Source: Nitriliruptoraceae bacterium (lineage in GTDB: Bacteria; Actinomycetota; Nitriliruptoria; Nitriliruptorales; Nitriliruptoraceae). From it: a DNA stretch of 32,817 nucleotides. Both the position numbers and the translations under genes were made by a program. The notes beneath the pieces were generated by a model that saw nothing but the letters and a program-made list of their open reading frames with translations, searched no databases and was not told the origin of the DNA. Within the stretch, counting starts at the first letter, position 1. Each line of letters begins with the position of its first letter. This document shows positions 15,859 to 25,078 of this stretch, piece after piece. Where the stretch lies: assembly GCA_003558435.1 (NCBI GenBank), contig PWLR01000131.1:1-32817 (forward strand), in the 5' to 3' direction.

Positions 15859-16199
15859 GACGACGTCGAGCCTCCCGAAGTGGTGCTCGCACGCGCGCAC
15901 GGAGGCATCGAGCTCGCGGGTTGCCCGTCGGTTCCCCGGCAACCGGCCCACGGGCGGCGAACTCGACGAGACCGCTCGCGTGGCCGGGCCGAGGGTCGAG
16001 GAGGAGGGCTTCGCGCAACGGTGGCGGGCAGCGGACGGCCAGCAGCAGCTGCGGGAGACGAACTCGTTGCCCTCGTTGCCCTCGTGCACCGTGGCGACGA
16101 CACCTTCGTCCCGACGCCCGACACCGCGTTCGAGCCGGGGACCGGATCATCGTGGTCGGCTCGCCCGGGGATGTGAGCGAGCTCATCGGCCGCGATTGA
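15859..16199 (+). pseudogene. Decayed copy of the EIIA-like/RCK_C tail of the upstream permease
   Basis: Homology to the permease C-terminus is spread over all three frames. Frame 1 gives PPEVVLARAHGGIEL (parent RPEVVLVRARRGVRV). Frame 2 gives RRFPGN and VEEEGFAQRWRAADGQQQLRE (parent RRFPGS and VEDEEFPRLWRQAHDDQTLLE). Frame 1 again gives LVALVHRGDDTFVPT (parent LVALVRRGDQTIVPS). Frame 3 ends with GDRIIVVGSPGDVSELIGRD and a TGA at 16197 (parent GDRITVIGAPEDVAKL). This requires at least three frameshifts; the last is one base missing in the G run at 16137-16140. A doubled CTCGTTGCC adds residues. The membrane part is absent and the EIIA middle is shortened. No single frame here is a credible gene. 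Confidence 0.8.
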
Positions 16200-16261
16200 C
16201 GGCGACCTCGGCCGTGTCGGATGCGTGTCCCTTCGCGCCGGTAGCAGGGATAGCACCGTTG

Positions 16262-16278
16262 CCCCGAGGCGTTCGGGG
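16262..16278 (+). terminator. Small hairpin between pseudogene and beta-propeller gene
   Basis: CCCCGA (16262-16267), loop GGCGT, TCGGGG (16273-16278). Weak terminator candidate. Confidence 0.3.
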
Positions 16279-16297
16279 TTCCGCGGACAGCTCGACG

Positions 16298-16303
16298 TAG
16301 CGT
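16298..16303 (+). promoter_or_regulatory. Candidate -10 (TAGCGT) for the beta-propeller gene
   Basis: Hexamer 53 nt before GTG 16357. Confidence 0.35.
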
Positions 16304-16356
16304 GCCGTTTCCGCCCGCACCTCCCGTGTGGATCATCGTCTCCCAAGGCCGTGCTC

Positions 16357-17715
16357 GTGTCCAGATCTGCCGTTCTACGACGTTCGCCGTTCCCCGCCCT
16401 GCTGCTGGCGCTCGCCCTGCTGTCGAGCGTGTTCGCTGCGCCCGCCGATGCGCGCGGTGGGCCGCCGGCACACGCGGCGGCTGCCGGCAACCACGAGGTC
16501 TGGATGCTCGACCAGGGCACCGACCTGATCCACGTCCACGAGTCCCGGCGGCTGCGCGAGGTCGCCGCGATCGACGTCAGCCCGGCAGCCCTGCGCGACG
16601 CCGGCTTCGCCGATGCCCCGACCGGGCCGGCGACGGTGCCGCACATGATCGAGTTCGACTCGAAGGACCGCTACGCCTTCGTCGCCTCGACCGGTGGCGC
16701 GGTGACCATCGTCATCGACGCCCGTCGCAAGCAGGTCGTCGAGGTGCTGGCCACCGGGGCCGGCTCGCACATGGCCGCGGTGACCCCCGACGACTCGGCC
16801 GTGTGGGTGGCGGCCATCGGCGCGCAGGAGCTGGTCGAGATCCCCCTCGACCTCGACGCCCGCCTTCCCACCTTCGAGATCGACCGCCGTCTGCCGGTGG
16901 GTGAACTCCTGGAGCAGACCGAGCGGGACGAGGGCTGGGAGTTCCCCTCCTACAGCCCCGTCTGCCACCAGTTCTCCCCGGACTCCGAGGAGGCCTGGGT
17001 CACCCTCGGACCGGGCTGGAACCAGGGCGGGTTGTTCGTGCTCGACCTGGCCGAGGGCGAGGTGACCGCAGCCTGGGACCCCTCGGAGGTCAAGGCCAAC
17101 TGCGGCATCTCGGTGACCGAGGAACGCGCCGTCGCGAACTGGAGCGGCAAGGTGGCTGAGGGCGAGGACACCGAAGGTGAGTGGTACGTCTTCGACCGCC
17201 TCGGCAAGGACCTGCTCGACACCCGCGACGCGGAGGGCTTCGACGCCCACGGGGTACGCCTCACCCCCGACGGCTCGTCCTACTGGATGGTCAACCGGCT
17301 CAGCTCGAACGCCATCGTCGTGGACGCCGAGACCTTCGAGGTGACCCGCAGGATCGATGACGTCGCCGACACCCCCGACATCCTCGACTACAGCCCGGAC
17401 GGCTCGCTCGTCTACATCACCCAACGCGGACCGAACCCGCGCTCGGGCGCCGTGCACGCCGCCTCGGGCGACGAGCCGGGGGTCGCGGTCATCGACACGG
17501 CCACCGGGGAGCGCTCGGCGTTCATCGCGCCGCCCACGGTCGAAGACACCGACGGTGTGGTGCGCAACGACGTCCACGGCATCGGGGTACGGACCACCGC
17601 TCCCGGAGAACAGGGCCAGGCGCGGGCGGAACAGACCCGCCGTCCGAAGGTGGTCCCGGCGCGGTTCGAGCCCGCGGACCCCGGCGTCCACTGCTCGTTG
17701 CCGGCGTCCGCCTGA
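16357..17715 (+). CDS. Secreted YVTN-type beta-propeller protein
   Basis: A 452-residue exported protein. The Sec signal peptide has a basic start (SRSAVLRR), a hydrophobic core (PALLLALALLSSVFA) and an AxA cleavage site after PADA (about residue 32). The mature part has recurring blades of the YVTN/NHL kind, such as DRYAFVASTGGAVTIVIDA, SAVWVAAIGAQELVEIPLD, EEAWVTLGPGWNQGGLFVLD, SSYWMVNRLSSNAIVVDA and SLVYITQRGP. These are typical of surface or periplasmic seven-bladed propellers; the ligand is unknown. Two Cys (in VCHQF and ANCGI) are mid-protein and one (VHCSLP) is near the C-terminus. GTG 16357 is preferred over GTG 16351 because AAGG lies 8 nt upstream; the frame is open further upstream. 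Convergent with the CBS gene. Confidence 0.8.
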   Translation: MSRSAVLRRSPFPALLLALALLSSVFAAPADARGGPPAHAAAAGNHEVWMLDQGTDLIHVHESRRLREVAAIDVSPAALRDAGFADAPTGPATVPHMIEFDSKDRYAFVASTGGAVTIVIDARRKQVVEVLATGAGSHMAAVTPDDSAVWVAAIGAQELVEIPLDLDARLPTFEIDRRLPVGELLEQTERDEGWEFPSYSPVCHQFSPDSEEAWVTLGPGWNQGGLFVLDLAEGEVTAAWDPSEVKANCGISVTEERAVANWSGKVAEGEDTEGEWYVFDRLGKDLLDTRDAEGFDAHGVRLTPDGSSYWMVNRLSSNAIVVDAETFEVTRRIDDVADTPDILDYSPDGSLVYITQRGPNPRSGAVHAASGDEPGVAVIDTATGERSAFIAPPTVEDTDGVVRNDVHGIGVRTTAPGEQGQARAEQTRRPKVVPARFEPADPGVHCSLPASA

Positions 17716-17764
17716 CCACGGCGTCCCGACGGGTCGGTCCGGCGGGTCCGGTCCGATGCGGTAG

Positions 17765-17799
17765 TGGTGGTCACGGTCGGTCGGGGGGCGTGACCACCA
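17765..17799 (+). terminator. Hairpin after the beta-propeller gene
   Basis: Perfect 11-bp stem TGGTGGTCACG (17765-17775) with CGTGACCACCA (17789-17799), 13-nt G-rich loop, 49 nt after the stop. Confidence 0.55.
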
Positions 17800-17802
17800 G
17801 CG

Positions 17803-17836
17803 GCATCGTCACCGGCCGGCCGGCCGGTGACGATGC
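17803..17836. terminator. 34-bp perfect palindrome between convergent genes
   Basis: Arms 17803-17818 and 17821-17836 are exact reverse complements and the central GC completes the palindrome. As RNA it folds to about 15 bp with a small loop on either strand. It lies 8 nt past the CBS gene stop and close to the 17765 hairpin, so it is most likely a bidirectional terminator. There is no T-tract on either side. Confidence 0.65.
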
Positions 17837-17844
17837 ACGCTCGC

Positions 17845-18261
17845 TCAGGCGTTGCCGTGCGCGGCGCTGATGTCCGCCAGCACGGAGTCCGGGTCCTTGG
17901 CGACGGCCAGGTCGCCGATGGACAGCACGCCGATCGCCACACCGTCCTCGACCACGGGCACACGACGGACCGCCGCGTCGCGCATGGTGTTCACGGCGTC
18001 GTCCAACGAGTCGTCGGGGGAGAGGCTGTGGAGCTCGCCGCTGACGATCGACCAGATGGTCGCCGACTCGGGCGAGGTCCCTTCCGCTACGCAACGGATC
18101 GTGATGTCGCGATCGGTGACGATCCCGACGAGCGAGCCGCCGTCCTCGACGATGACGTCGCCCACGTCGGCATCGCGCATCTTCTTGGCGGCCTCCTTCA
18201 CGCTGGTCGAGGACTGGAGCACGATCGGGTCGGTGGTCATGATCTCGCGTACGGTGGTCAT
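17845..18261 (-). CDS. CBS-pair domain protein
   Basis: A 138-residue cytoplasmic protein of two CBS motifs and nothing else (about 7-58 and 70-125), the Bateman module that usually binds adenosyl ligands (AMP, ATP, SAM). Typical CBS text is present: TVREIMTTDPIVL, GSLVGIVTDRDITIR and RRVPVVEDGVAIGVLSIGDLA. No enzyme or transport domain is attached, so it probably regulates another protein; actinobacteria carry many such stress-linked stand-alone CBS proteins. ATG 18261 has GAGGAG 6 nt upstream; the frame is open for 19 more codons but without a site. Confidence 0.88.
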   Translation of the reverse strand: MTTVREIMTTDPIVLQSSTSVKEAAKKMRDADVGDVIVEDGGSLVGIVTDRDITIRCVAEGTSPESATIWSIVSGELHSLSPDDSLDDAVNTMRDAAVRRVPVVEDGVAIGVLSIGDLAVAKDPDSVLADISAAHGNA

Positions 18262-18411
18262 GGGTCGCTCCTCGGTGGATGGCAGGTTCAACGCGGTCGA
18301 CGAGCTTGGGTCGCGCACCTGGGCCGTGCCGCCGGGCGTTGGTCACGGGGGATGGTGGACCTCGGACAGTTCGGTGGACCACGTCCCGCCGGGCCGCGAC
18401 GAACGGTTCGC

Positions 18412-18417
18412 TAGCGT
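18412..18417 (+). promoter_or_regulatory. Candidate -10 (TAGCGT) for the VOC-oxidoreductase pair
   Basis: Hexamer 49 nt before ATG 18467, in the divergent gap 18262-18466. Confidence 0.35.
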
Positions 18418-18466
18418 CGGGCCCGACGAGTGATGGGGTTCAGCGAGATCGACGTCGGAGGGTGTG

Positions 18467-18916
18467 ATGCCGCACATCAGCATGGTCACGCTGGGGGTCG
18501 ACGATCTGGCGCGGGCGACCGCGTTCTACGAGGCCTGTGGCTGGCGACGCTCACCGGCGTCGGTGCCGGGGGTCGTGAGCTTCCTGCACGGCAGTACCGC
18601 CGCACTCGGGCTGTTCGGTCGCGACGCGCTCGCCGCCGACGCGGGGGTGCCGGCGCTCGCCGGGGCGGCCACGCCCTCGGAGATCTCGCTGGCCATGAAC
18701 CTGTCCGATCCTGACGCGGTCGACGACGCCGTGGCCGTCGCGGCACGTGCCGGCGCCGTGATCACCGCGCCGGCGCAGCCCACCGACTGGGGCGGCTACG
18801 CCGGGTCCTTCCAGGACCTCGACGGGCACCTGTGGGAGGTGGCCCACAACCCGTTCTTCCCCCTCCGCGACGACGGGGGCGTGGCCCTGCCCACCGACGA
18901 CGCGATCGGTGGCTGA
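18467..18916 (+). CDS. VOC (glyoxalase/bleomycin-resistance fold) protein
   Basis: A 149-residue protein with the two beta-alpha-beta-beta-beta units of the vicinal oxygen chelate fold. It starts PHISMVTLGVDDLARATAFYEACGW and ends with FQDLDGHLWEVAHNPFF, where the HLWE Glu is a usual metal ligand or its remnant. The reaction is unknown; members include dioxygenases, glyoxalases and binding proteins. ATG 18467 has GGAGG 5 nt upstream (GTG 18464 is too close). The stop is directly followed by the start of the FAD oxidoreductase, so the two are almost certainly co-transcribed and coupled. Confidence 0.8.
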   Translation: MPHISMVTLGVDDLARATAFYEACGWRRSPASVPGVVSFLHGSTAALGLFGRDALAADAGVPALAGAATPSEISLAMNLSDPDAVDDAVAVAARAGAVITAPAQPTDWGGYAGSFQDLDGHLWEVAHNPFFPLRDDGGVALPTDDAIGG

Positions 18917-20098
18917 GTGCCGGCCGTGGAGGTGGACGTCGACGTCGTCGTGGTCGGTGCGGGGATCATCGGTGCCACGTGCGCCGCAGAGCTCGCGGGG
19001 GCGGGGACGCGCGTGGCGGTGCTGGAACGCGAGCAGGCACCGGCGATGGGCTCGACCGGGCGGAGCGCCGCCGGGGTGCGCGTGCAGTTCGGCGAGCCGA
19101 CCAACGTCGCGCTCTCGCTCGCCAGCATCGAGGTCTACCGCACGTTCCCCGAACGGCACGGTATCGATGTCGGCTACCGCCCCGTCGGCTACCTGCTGCT
19201 GGTCCCGGAGACCGACTGGGCAGGTCACCTCGGCGGTGTCGAGATCCAGCAGGCGATGGGCGCCCCGGTCGAGGTGCTCGACATCGGTGAGGCCCGGCGA
19301 CGCTTCGTCGATCTGGACCCTGCGGGCCTCGCGGGAGCGACCTTCGGGTCCATCGACGGGGTCGTCGACCCGCACATGGTCACCCAGGCGCAGCTCGATC
19401 TCGCCCGCGAGCGGGGCGCGTCGGTCCACGTGCGCCACGAGGTCGTCGAGGTGGCGCGCTCGGGCGCCGACTGGTTGCTGACCGCCACGGCGCCGGGCGT
19501 GGGCCAGGGCTCGGAGAGGAAGGTCATCCGCGCGGGTGCGGTCGTGAACGCGGCGGGTTGCTGGTCGGGCGCCCTCGGCCGGCTCGCCGGGCTCGAGGTC
19601 CCGGTCACGCCCTCGAGGCGCACCATCTGGATGACCGCCCCGCGTCCGGGACGTGCCACCTCGCCGTTGGTGGTGGATCTCGGCTCCGGGGTCTACTTCC
19701 GTTCGGAAGGGCAACGGCTGCTGTTCGGCCGGTCCAACCCCGCGGAGGCGCCCGGGTTCACCACCGGTATCGACTGGGACTTCCTGGAGCCCACCTACGA
19801 GGCGGCCGCGGCGCGCTTCCCCTGGTTCGCCGACGAAGCGCTCGACCAGGCCGCCTGCTGGTTCGGCTACTACGAGCTGACCCCCGACCACAACGCCGTG
19901 CTGGGCGCGAACCCGGAGGCTCACGGCTGGTACGACGCCTGCGGGTTCTCCGGCCACGGCGTCCAGCACGCACCCGCCGTCGGCCGCGCGATCCGCGAGG
20001 AGATCGTCGACGGTCGCTCCCACACCATCGACATCGATCCGCTGCGGCTCTCGCGCTTCGCTGCCGGGACCCGACGCGACGAACGCCACATCATCTGA
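18917..20098 (+). CDS. FAD-dependent amine/amino-acid oxidoreductase (DAO family)
   Basis: A 393-residue flavoprotein of the DAO/glycine oxidase-sarcosine oxidase beta family, which oxidises a secondary or primary amine such as sarcosine, dimethylglycine or a D-amino acid. The N-terminal FAD Rossmann motif VVVVGAGIIGATCAAELA starts near residue 10, with the ribose-binding Glu at the end of the second strand (AVLERE). The GSTGRSAAGVRVQF loop (about 44-57) is typical of the sarcosine oxidase branch, and the C-terminal flavin motif is GFSGHGVQHAPAVGRAI. The start GTG 18917 abuts the VOC stop. Which electron acceptor it uses (O2 or another) cannot be read. The hairpin repeat array begins right after the stop. 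Confidence 0.85.
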   Translation: MPAVEVDVDVVVVGAGIIGATCAAELAGAGTRVAVLEREQAPAMGSTGRSAAGVRVQFGEPTNVALSLASIEVYRTFPERHGIDVGYRPVGYLLLVPETDWAGHLGGVEIQQAMGAPVEVLDIGEARRRFVDLDPAGLAGATFGSIDGVVDPHMVTQAQLDLARERGASVHVRHEVVEVARSGADWLLTATAPGVGQGSERKVIRAGAVVNAAGCWSGALGRLAGLEVPVTPSRRTIWMTAPRPGRATSPLVVDLGSGVYFRSEGQRLLFGRSNPAEAPGFTTGIDWDFLEPTYEAAAARFPWFADEALDQAACWFGYYELTPDHNAVLGANPEAHGWYDACGFSGHGVQHAPAVGRAIREEIVDGRSHTIDIDPLRLSRFAAGTRRDERHII

Positions 20099-20330
20099 CC
20101 GGTGCGCAGGATCCTGACTCCCGGCGATGCGGTTGCCAGCCGGTCCCGCCCCCAGCAGGCGCGGCTTCCCAGCCGGTCCTGCCCCCCTCGGGGGCGGCTG
20201 CCCCCGGTCCTGCCTCCGGCAGGCGGGGTTGCCCCCGGATACAGGGGTTGCTGGGGCTCGACCGCGGGTCGTGGCCGGTTGCCGGCTCCGGCAGGCGCGG
20301 CTGCCCCCGTATCCGGGAGTTTCCGGTGCG
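20099..20330. repeat. Array of about six imperfect 31-41-nt hairpin repeats
   Basis: Units begin with CCGG (or a variant) at 20099, 20140, 20173, 20204, 20235, 20275 and 20307. Three carry a perfect 6-bp stem at the same place but with different sequence: GCCCCC/GGGGGC (20181-20195), CCTGCC/GGCAGG (20209-20223) and TGCCGG/CCGGCA (20280-20293). Two units share a 20-nt core differing at 2 sites (20218-20237 and 20290-20309). No unit is exact and there are no spacers, so it is not CRISPR. The rest of the gap to 20442 is GC-rich with no gene. Confidence 0.65.
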
Positions 20331-20442
20331 GTGGGCGCCGCCCACCCGCCCGGACCGCCGCCCGACCGCCCGACCGCCGCCGGAGCCGCGCCGCCACGGT
20401 CCGGCGACGGGGGTCCGGGTTCGGCGCGGGTACGGCCCTGGG

Positions 20443-20448
20443 TACGTT
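20443..20448 (+). promoter_or_regulatory. Candidate -10 (TACGTT) for the DUF255 gene
   Basis: Hexamer 29 nt before GTG 20478. Confidence 0.35.
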
Positions 20449-20477
20449 CAGCAGCCCCGAGGCATCGGATCGCGGTC

Positions 20478-22523
<2,046 letters not shown>

Positions 22524-22547
22524 CACCTCGGCGTGGCCCCGGCGACG

Positions 22548-22553
22548 TATCCT
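22548..22553 (+). promoter_or_regulatory. Candidate -10 (TATCCT) upstream of the alpha/beta hydrolase
   Basis: Hexamer 118 nt before ATG 22672, further than for most genes here; a leader of about 110 nt would result. Confidence 0.25.
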
Positions 22554-22671
22554 TCGCGCGGTCACGAACCAGGCCGCGAACCAGGTCACGAGCCAGACCG
22601 GGCAGCAGGCACGAACCCGACCATGAGCAGCCGTCGTTTGATCACGAGCACCACGAGCGCAAAGGACCGGT

Positions 22672-23628
22672 ATGGAGCAGGACTGGGGCGAGCGCGCCGA
22701 ACGCTGGAGCGGGATCCGTAGCGAGATCGTCGACGTCGCCGGGACCCACGTCCACCTGTTGCGGGCGGACGGTCCGGCCGACGGTCCGACGCAGCTGCTG
22801 GTCCACGGGCTGGGCGGTAGCGGCACCAACTGGCTCGAGGTGATGCTCGGCCTGGCCGAGGTGGGCCCGGTCGTCGCGCCCGACCTGCCCGGGTTCGGTC
22901 GCACCGAGCCGCCCACCCCCCGCGGCAGCCGGATCCGCAGCAACCTCGGCTTCCTGAAGGTGTTCGCCCGCGAGCTCGGTATCGACCGGGCGATGGTCCA
23001 CGGCAACTCGATGGGCGGACTGCTGTCGGTGCAGCTCGCGGCCCTCGCACCGGAGCTGGTCGAGCGCCTGGTGCTGGTCGGCCCGGCGCTGCCGGCCCGG
23101 CCGCAGGACTCGACGAAGATGACCAAGACCACCCTGCAGACCTTCGCGCCGTTCGTGGTCCCGGGCATGGGCCGGCGGGTGATCGGCAAGATGTACGCGG
23201 AGAACACCGCCGACGAGCTGTTCACCCAGAACCAGGCCTTCATCCACGCCAACCCCGCCCTGCTCAGCGAGGAACTCAAGGCGGTGGGCCGGGAGAACAC
23301 GGCGTACGGCCAGCGCACCCCGTGGCGCCTCGACGGGTTCGTCAACGCGGCCGAGTCCCTGGTGGCCGCGATGCTCGGCCGGCGGGGCCTGCTCCGGTCC
23401 ATCGATGCGATCCAGGCCCCCACCCTGGTGGTCTGGGGCGACCGCGACGAGTTGGTCGGCAAGCCGGTCATCGACGCGCTGGTCGGTCGGCGACCGGACT
23501 TCGACCTGCGGGTGCTCGAGGGGGTCGGTCACGCCCCGATGGCGGAGGTGCCCGCCGACTACCTCGAGACCGTCATCACCTGGTACGGCCAGCAGGACGA
23601 GGCCCGGATCACCTCGGCCGCCGGTTAG
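22672..23628 (+). CDS. Alpha/beta hydrolase
   Basis: A 318-residue cytoplasmic alpha/beta-fold hydrolase. The oxyanion motif is HGLGG (45-49), the nucleophile is Ser113 in GNSMGG, the acid is Asp257 or Asp259 in WGDRDE, and the base is His287 in GVGHAPM. This is the classical triad of esterases, C-C hydrolases (MhpC/BphD-like) and lipases, so the substrate is open. ATG 22672 is preceded by AAAGGA. It is convergent, with 39 bp between stops, with a second alpha/beta hydrolase that has the same GNSMGG text. Confidence 0.85.
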   Translation: MEQDWGERAERWSGIRSEIVDVAGTHVHLLRADGPADGPTQLLVHGLGGSGTNWLEVMLGLAEVGPVVAPDLPGFGRTEPPTPRGSRIRSNLGFLKVFARELGIDRAMVHGNSMGGLLSVQLAALAPELVERLVLVGPALPARPQDSTKMTKTTLQTFAPFVVPGMGRRVIGKMYAENTADELFTQNQAFIHANPALLSEELKAVGRENTAYGQRTPWRLDGFVNAAESLVAAMLGRRGLLRSIDAIQAPTLVVWGDRDELVGKPVIDALVGRRPDFDLRVLEGVGHAPMAEVPADYLETVITWYGQQDEARITSAAG

Positions 23629-23667
23629 AGCCGGCGAGGTGCGCGCGGCCCGTCCTGGTCGCTCGGG

Positions 23668-24942
23668 TCAGCGTCCGGCGTCCACCCCGGCGAACCAGGT
23701 GCTGAGCGAGGTGTTGGTGCGCTCCGGTGCCTCGAACTGGGGCACGTGGCCCATCTCGGACCACACCTCGACCTGCGCCGCCGGCAGGATGCGCTCCACC
23801 CGGGCGGCGTAGCGCGACGAGACCAACCGGTCGTGGGTGCCGAAGATCCAGAAGCTCGGGGTCGCCAGCTCGGCCAACCGGTGCCAGTAGGCGCGCTTGC
23901 CGCGGGCGCGTTCCGAGCCCAGGCGCCGGGCACAGGCGAGCAGCGCCAAGCGGTGCGCCGGGTCCCGCATCGCCAGCAGCACGTCGTTCGCGGCGGCCTC
24001 GTAGTTGGCGGCCGGGACCCGACTCGGGTCGTAGAACAGGTCGCGGACGAGTCCCTCGATCATGGTGCGCGACATCGGTGCGGGCATCAGCCCGACCCAC
24101 TGCGACTGGGTCAGGCGCAGCAGGGGCCCGAGCAGCCGGTACTCGTCGAAGCCGACGGCGGGACCGAGGCCGACCACGCTGCGCACCGACCCCGGGTGAC
24201 GCAGCGCCGTCTCCAGCGCGATGCGTCCGCCCATGGAGTTGCCGACGAGGTGGGCGTCCTGCAGGTCGTTGGCAACGAGGTAGCCGTGCACGGCGTCGGC
24301 GAACCACCCCATCGAGTAGCGCCGCCCCGTCGGCAGCGGCTTGGAGGACTTGCCGAAGCCGGGCAGATCGAGCGCGTGCACCTCGTAGCGGTCCGCGAGA
24401 CCGTCGAGGGTGGGCAGGAACGAGACCTTGGTGGCCCCGAGCCCGTGGAGCAGCACCACCGGGGTGCCACGGCCGGCCACGGTCGATTCGATCCGGGCCC
24501 CGCGGATCGTGGTCTCCCGCGTGCGGACCACCCGGGCGGCATGCTCGGTGGGGCGGAACAGGGTCTCGAAGCGGGCCGCGAGGTTGAGGTCGCCGGTGAT
24601 CTTCAACCGTCCGGCGAGGAACGCGGCGATCCCGTCCACACGCCCCTCGACGAGGTCGACCCAGGTGGCGGGGCTGGCCACGAGGCTGGCTCCGGCCACG
24701 CGGCTCGATCCGGGCGAGACCAGACAGCGGTTGCCGCGGACGTGCACCGTCATCGGGTGGTGGCCGTCGACCTCGATCACGAAGGTGGCGTCCAACCCAC
24801 GTGCTTCTTCGGGGTGGAACCGTTCGGCCAACCGGAGGAACGACGCGCGAACGTCGTCGAGGGGGTCATCGAGGACGTCGGCCCGGCCCGTGCCTCGTGC
24901 GCCGAGCCGCATCTCGCCCCCGCCAGGGCGATGCGCGGTCAC
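23668..24942 (-). CDS. SCP2-like domain fused to an alpha/beta hydrolase
   Basis: A 424-residue protein. Residues about 30-130 look like an SCP2 sterol/lipid carrier domain (ATFVIEVDG near 52-60, VEGRVDGIAAFLAGRLKITGDLN at 98-120, with the usual G-x-L-K-x-x-G-D end). Residues 150-424 form an alpha/beta hydrolase with HGLGA (166-170), nucleophile Ser236 in GNSMGG, Asp371 in GTHD and His399 in MGHVP. The fusion suggests a lipid-like or acyl substrate presented by the SCP2 part. GTG 24942 has GAGGAG 6 nt upstream. Confidence 0.82.
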   Translation of the reverse strand: MTAHRPGGGEMRLGARGTGRADVLDDPLDDVRASFLRLAERFHPEEARGLDATFVIEVDGHHPMTVHVRGNRCLVSPGSSRVAGASLVASPATWVDLVEGRVDGIAAFLAGRLKITGDLNLAARFETLFRPTEHAARVVRTRETTIRGARIESTVAGRGTPVVLLHGLGATKVSFLPTLDGLADRYEVHALDLPGFGKSSKPLPTGRRYSMGWFADAVHGYLVANDLQDAHLVGNSMGGRIALETALRHPGSVRSVVGLGPAVGFDEYRLLGPLLRLTQSQWVGLMPAPMSRTMIEGLVRDLFYDPSRVPAANYEAAANDVLLAMRDPAHRLALLACARRLGSERARGKRAYWHRLAELATPSFWIFGTHDRLVSSRYAARVERILPAAQVEVWSEMGHVPQFEAPERTNTSLSTWFAGVDAGR

Positions 24943-24965
24943 GCGTGCTCCTCTCGTCCTGCTCG

Positions 24966-24971
24966 AGCCTA
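24966..24971 (-). promoter_or_regulatory. Candidate -10 (TAGGCT, minus strand) for the SCP2-hydrolase gene
   Basis: Reads TAGGCT on the minus strand, 23 nt before GTG 24942. Confidence 0.4.
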
Positions 24972-25078
24972 GAGGCCGGACAGGCGATGGTGTCCCGTTC
25001 GGCGGTCGGCTTCGGCTCCCGGACGCTCCCGCGCCCTGCTTGTCCTTTCGGCCACCATCATTGTCTAGTTGAGCGTGA

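Noticed and set aside
15763-16300. Separate small genes in the three overlapping frames after the permease gene
   Set aside because: Each frame matches the permease tail only in part; together they form one decayed copy.
13550-16471. A 973-codon open frame on the minus strand
   Set aside because: It lies opposite the APC permease gene, and its product is a low-complexity Arg/His/Gln/Asp-rich text typical of GC-rich antisense shadows.
20099-20330. CRISPR array
   Set aside because: Units are adjacent, imperfect and without unique spacers, and no cas gene is present.
20127-20477. Upstream in-frame extension of the DUF255 gene
   Set aside because: The extension is Pro/Arg/Gly text made by the hairpin repeats; the family starts at the [14 protein letters not shown]-like segment encoded from 20478.
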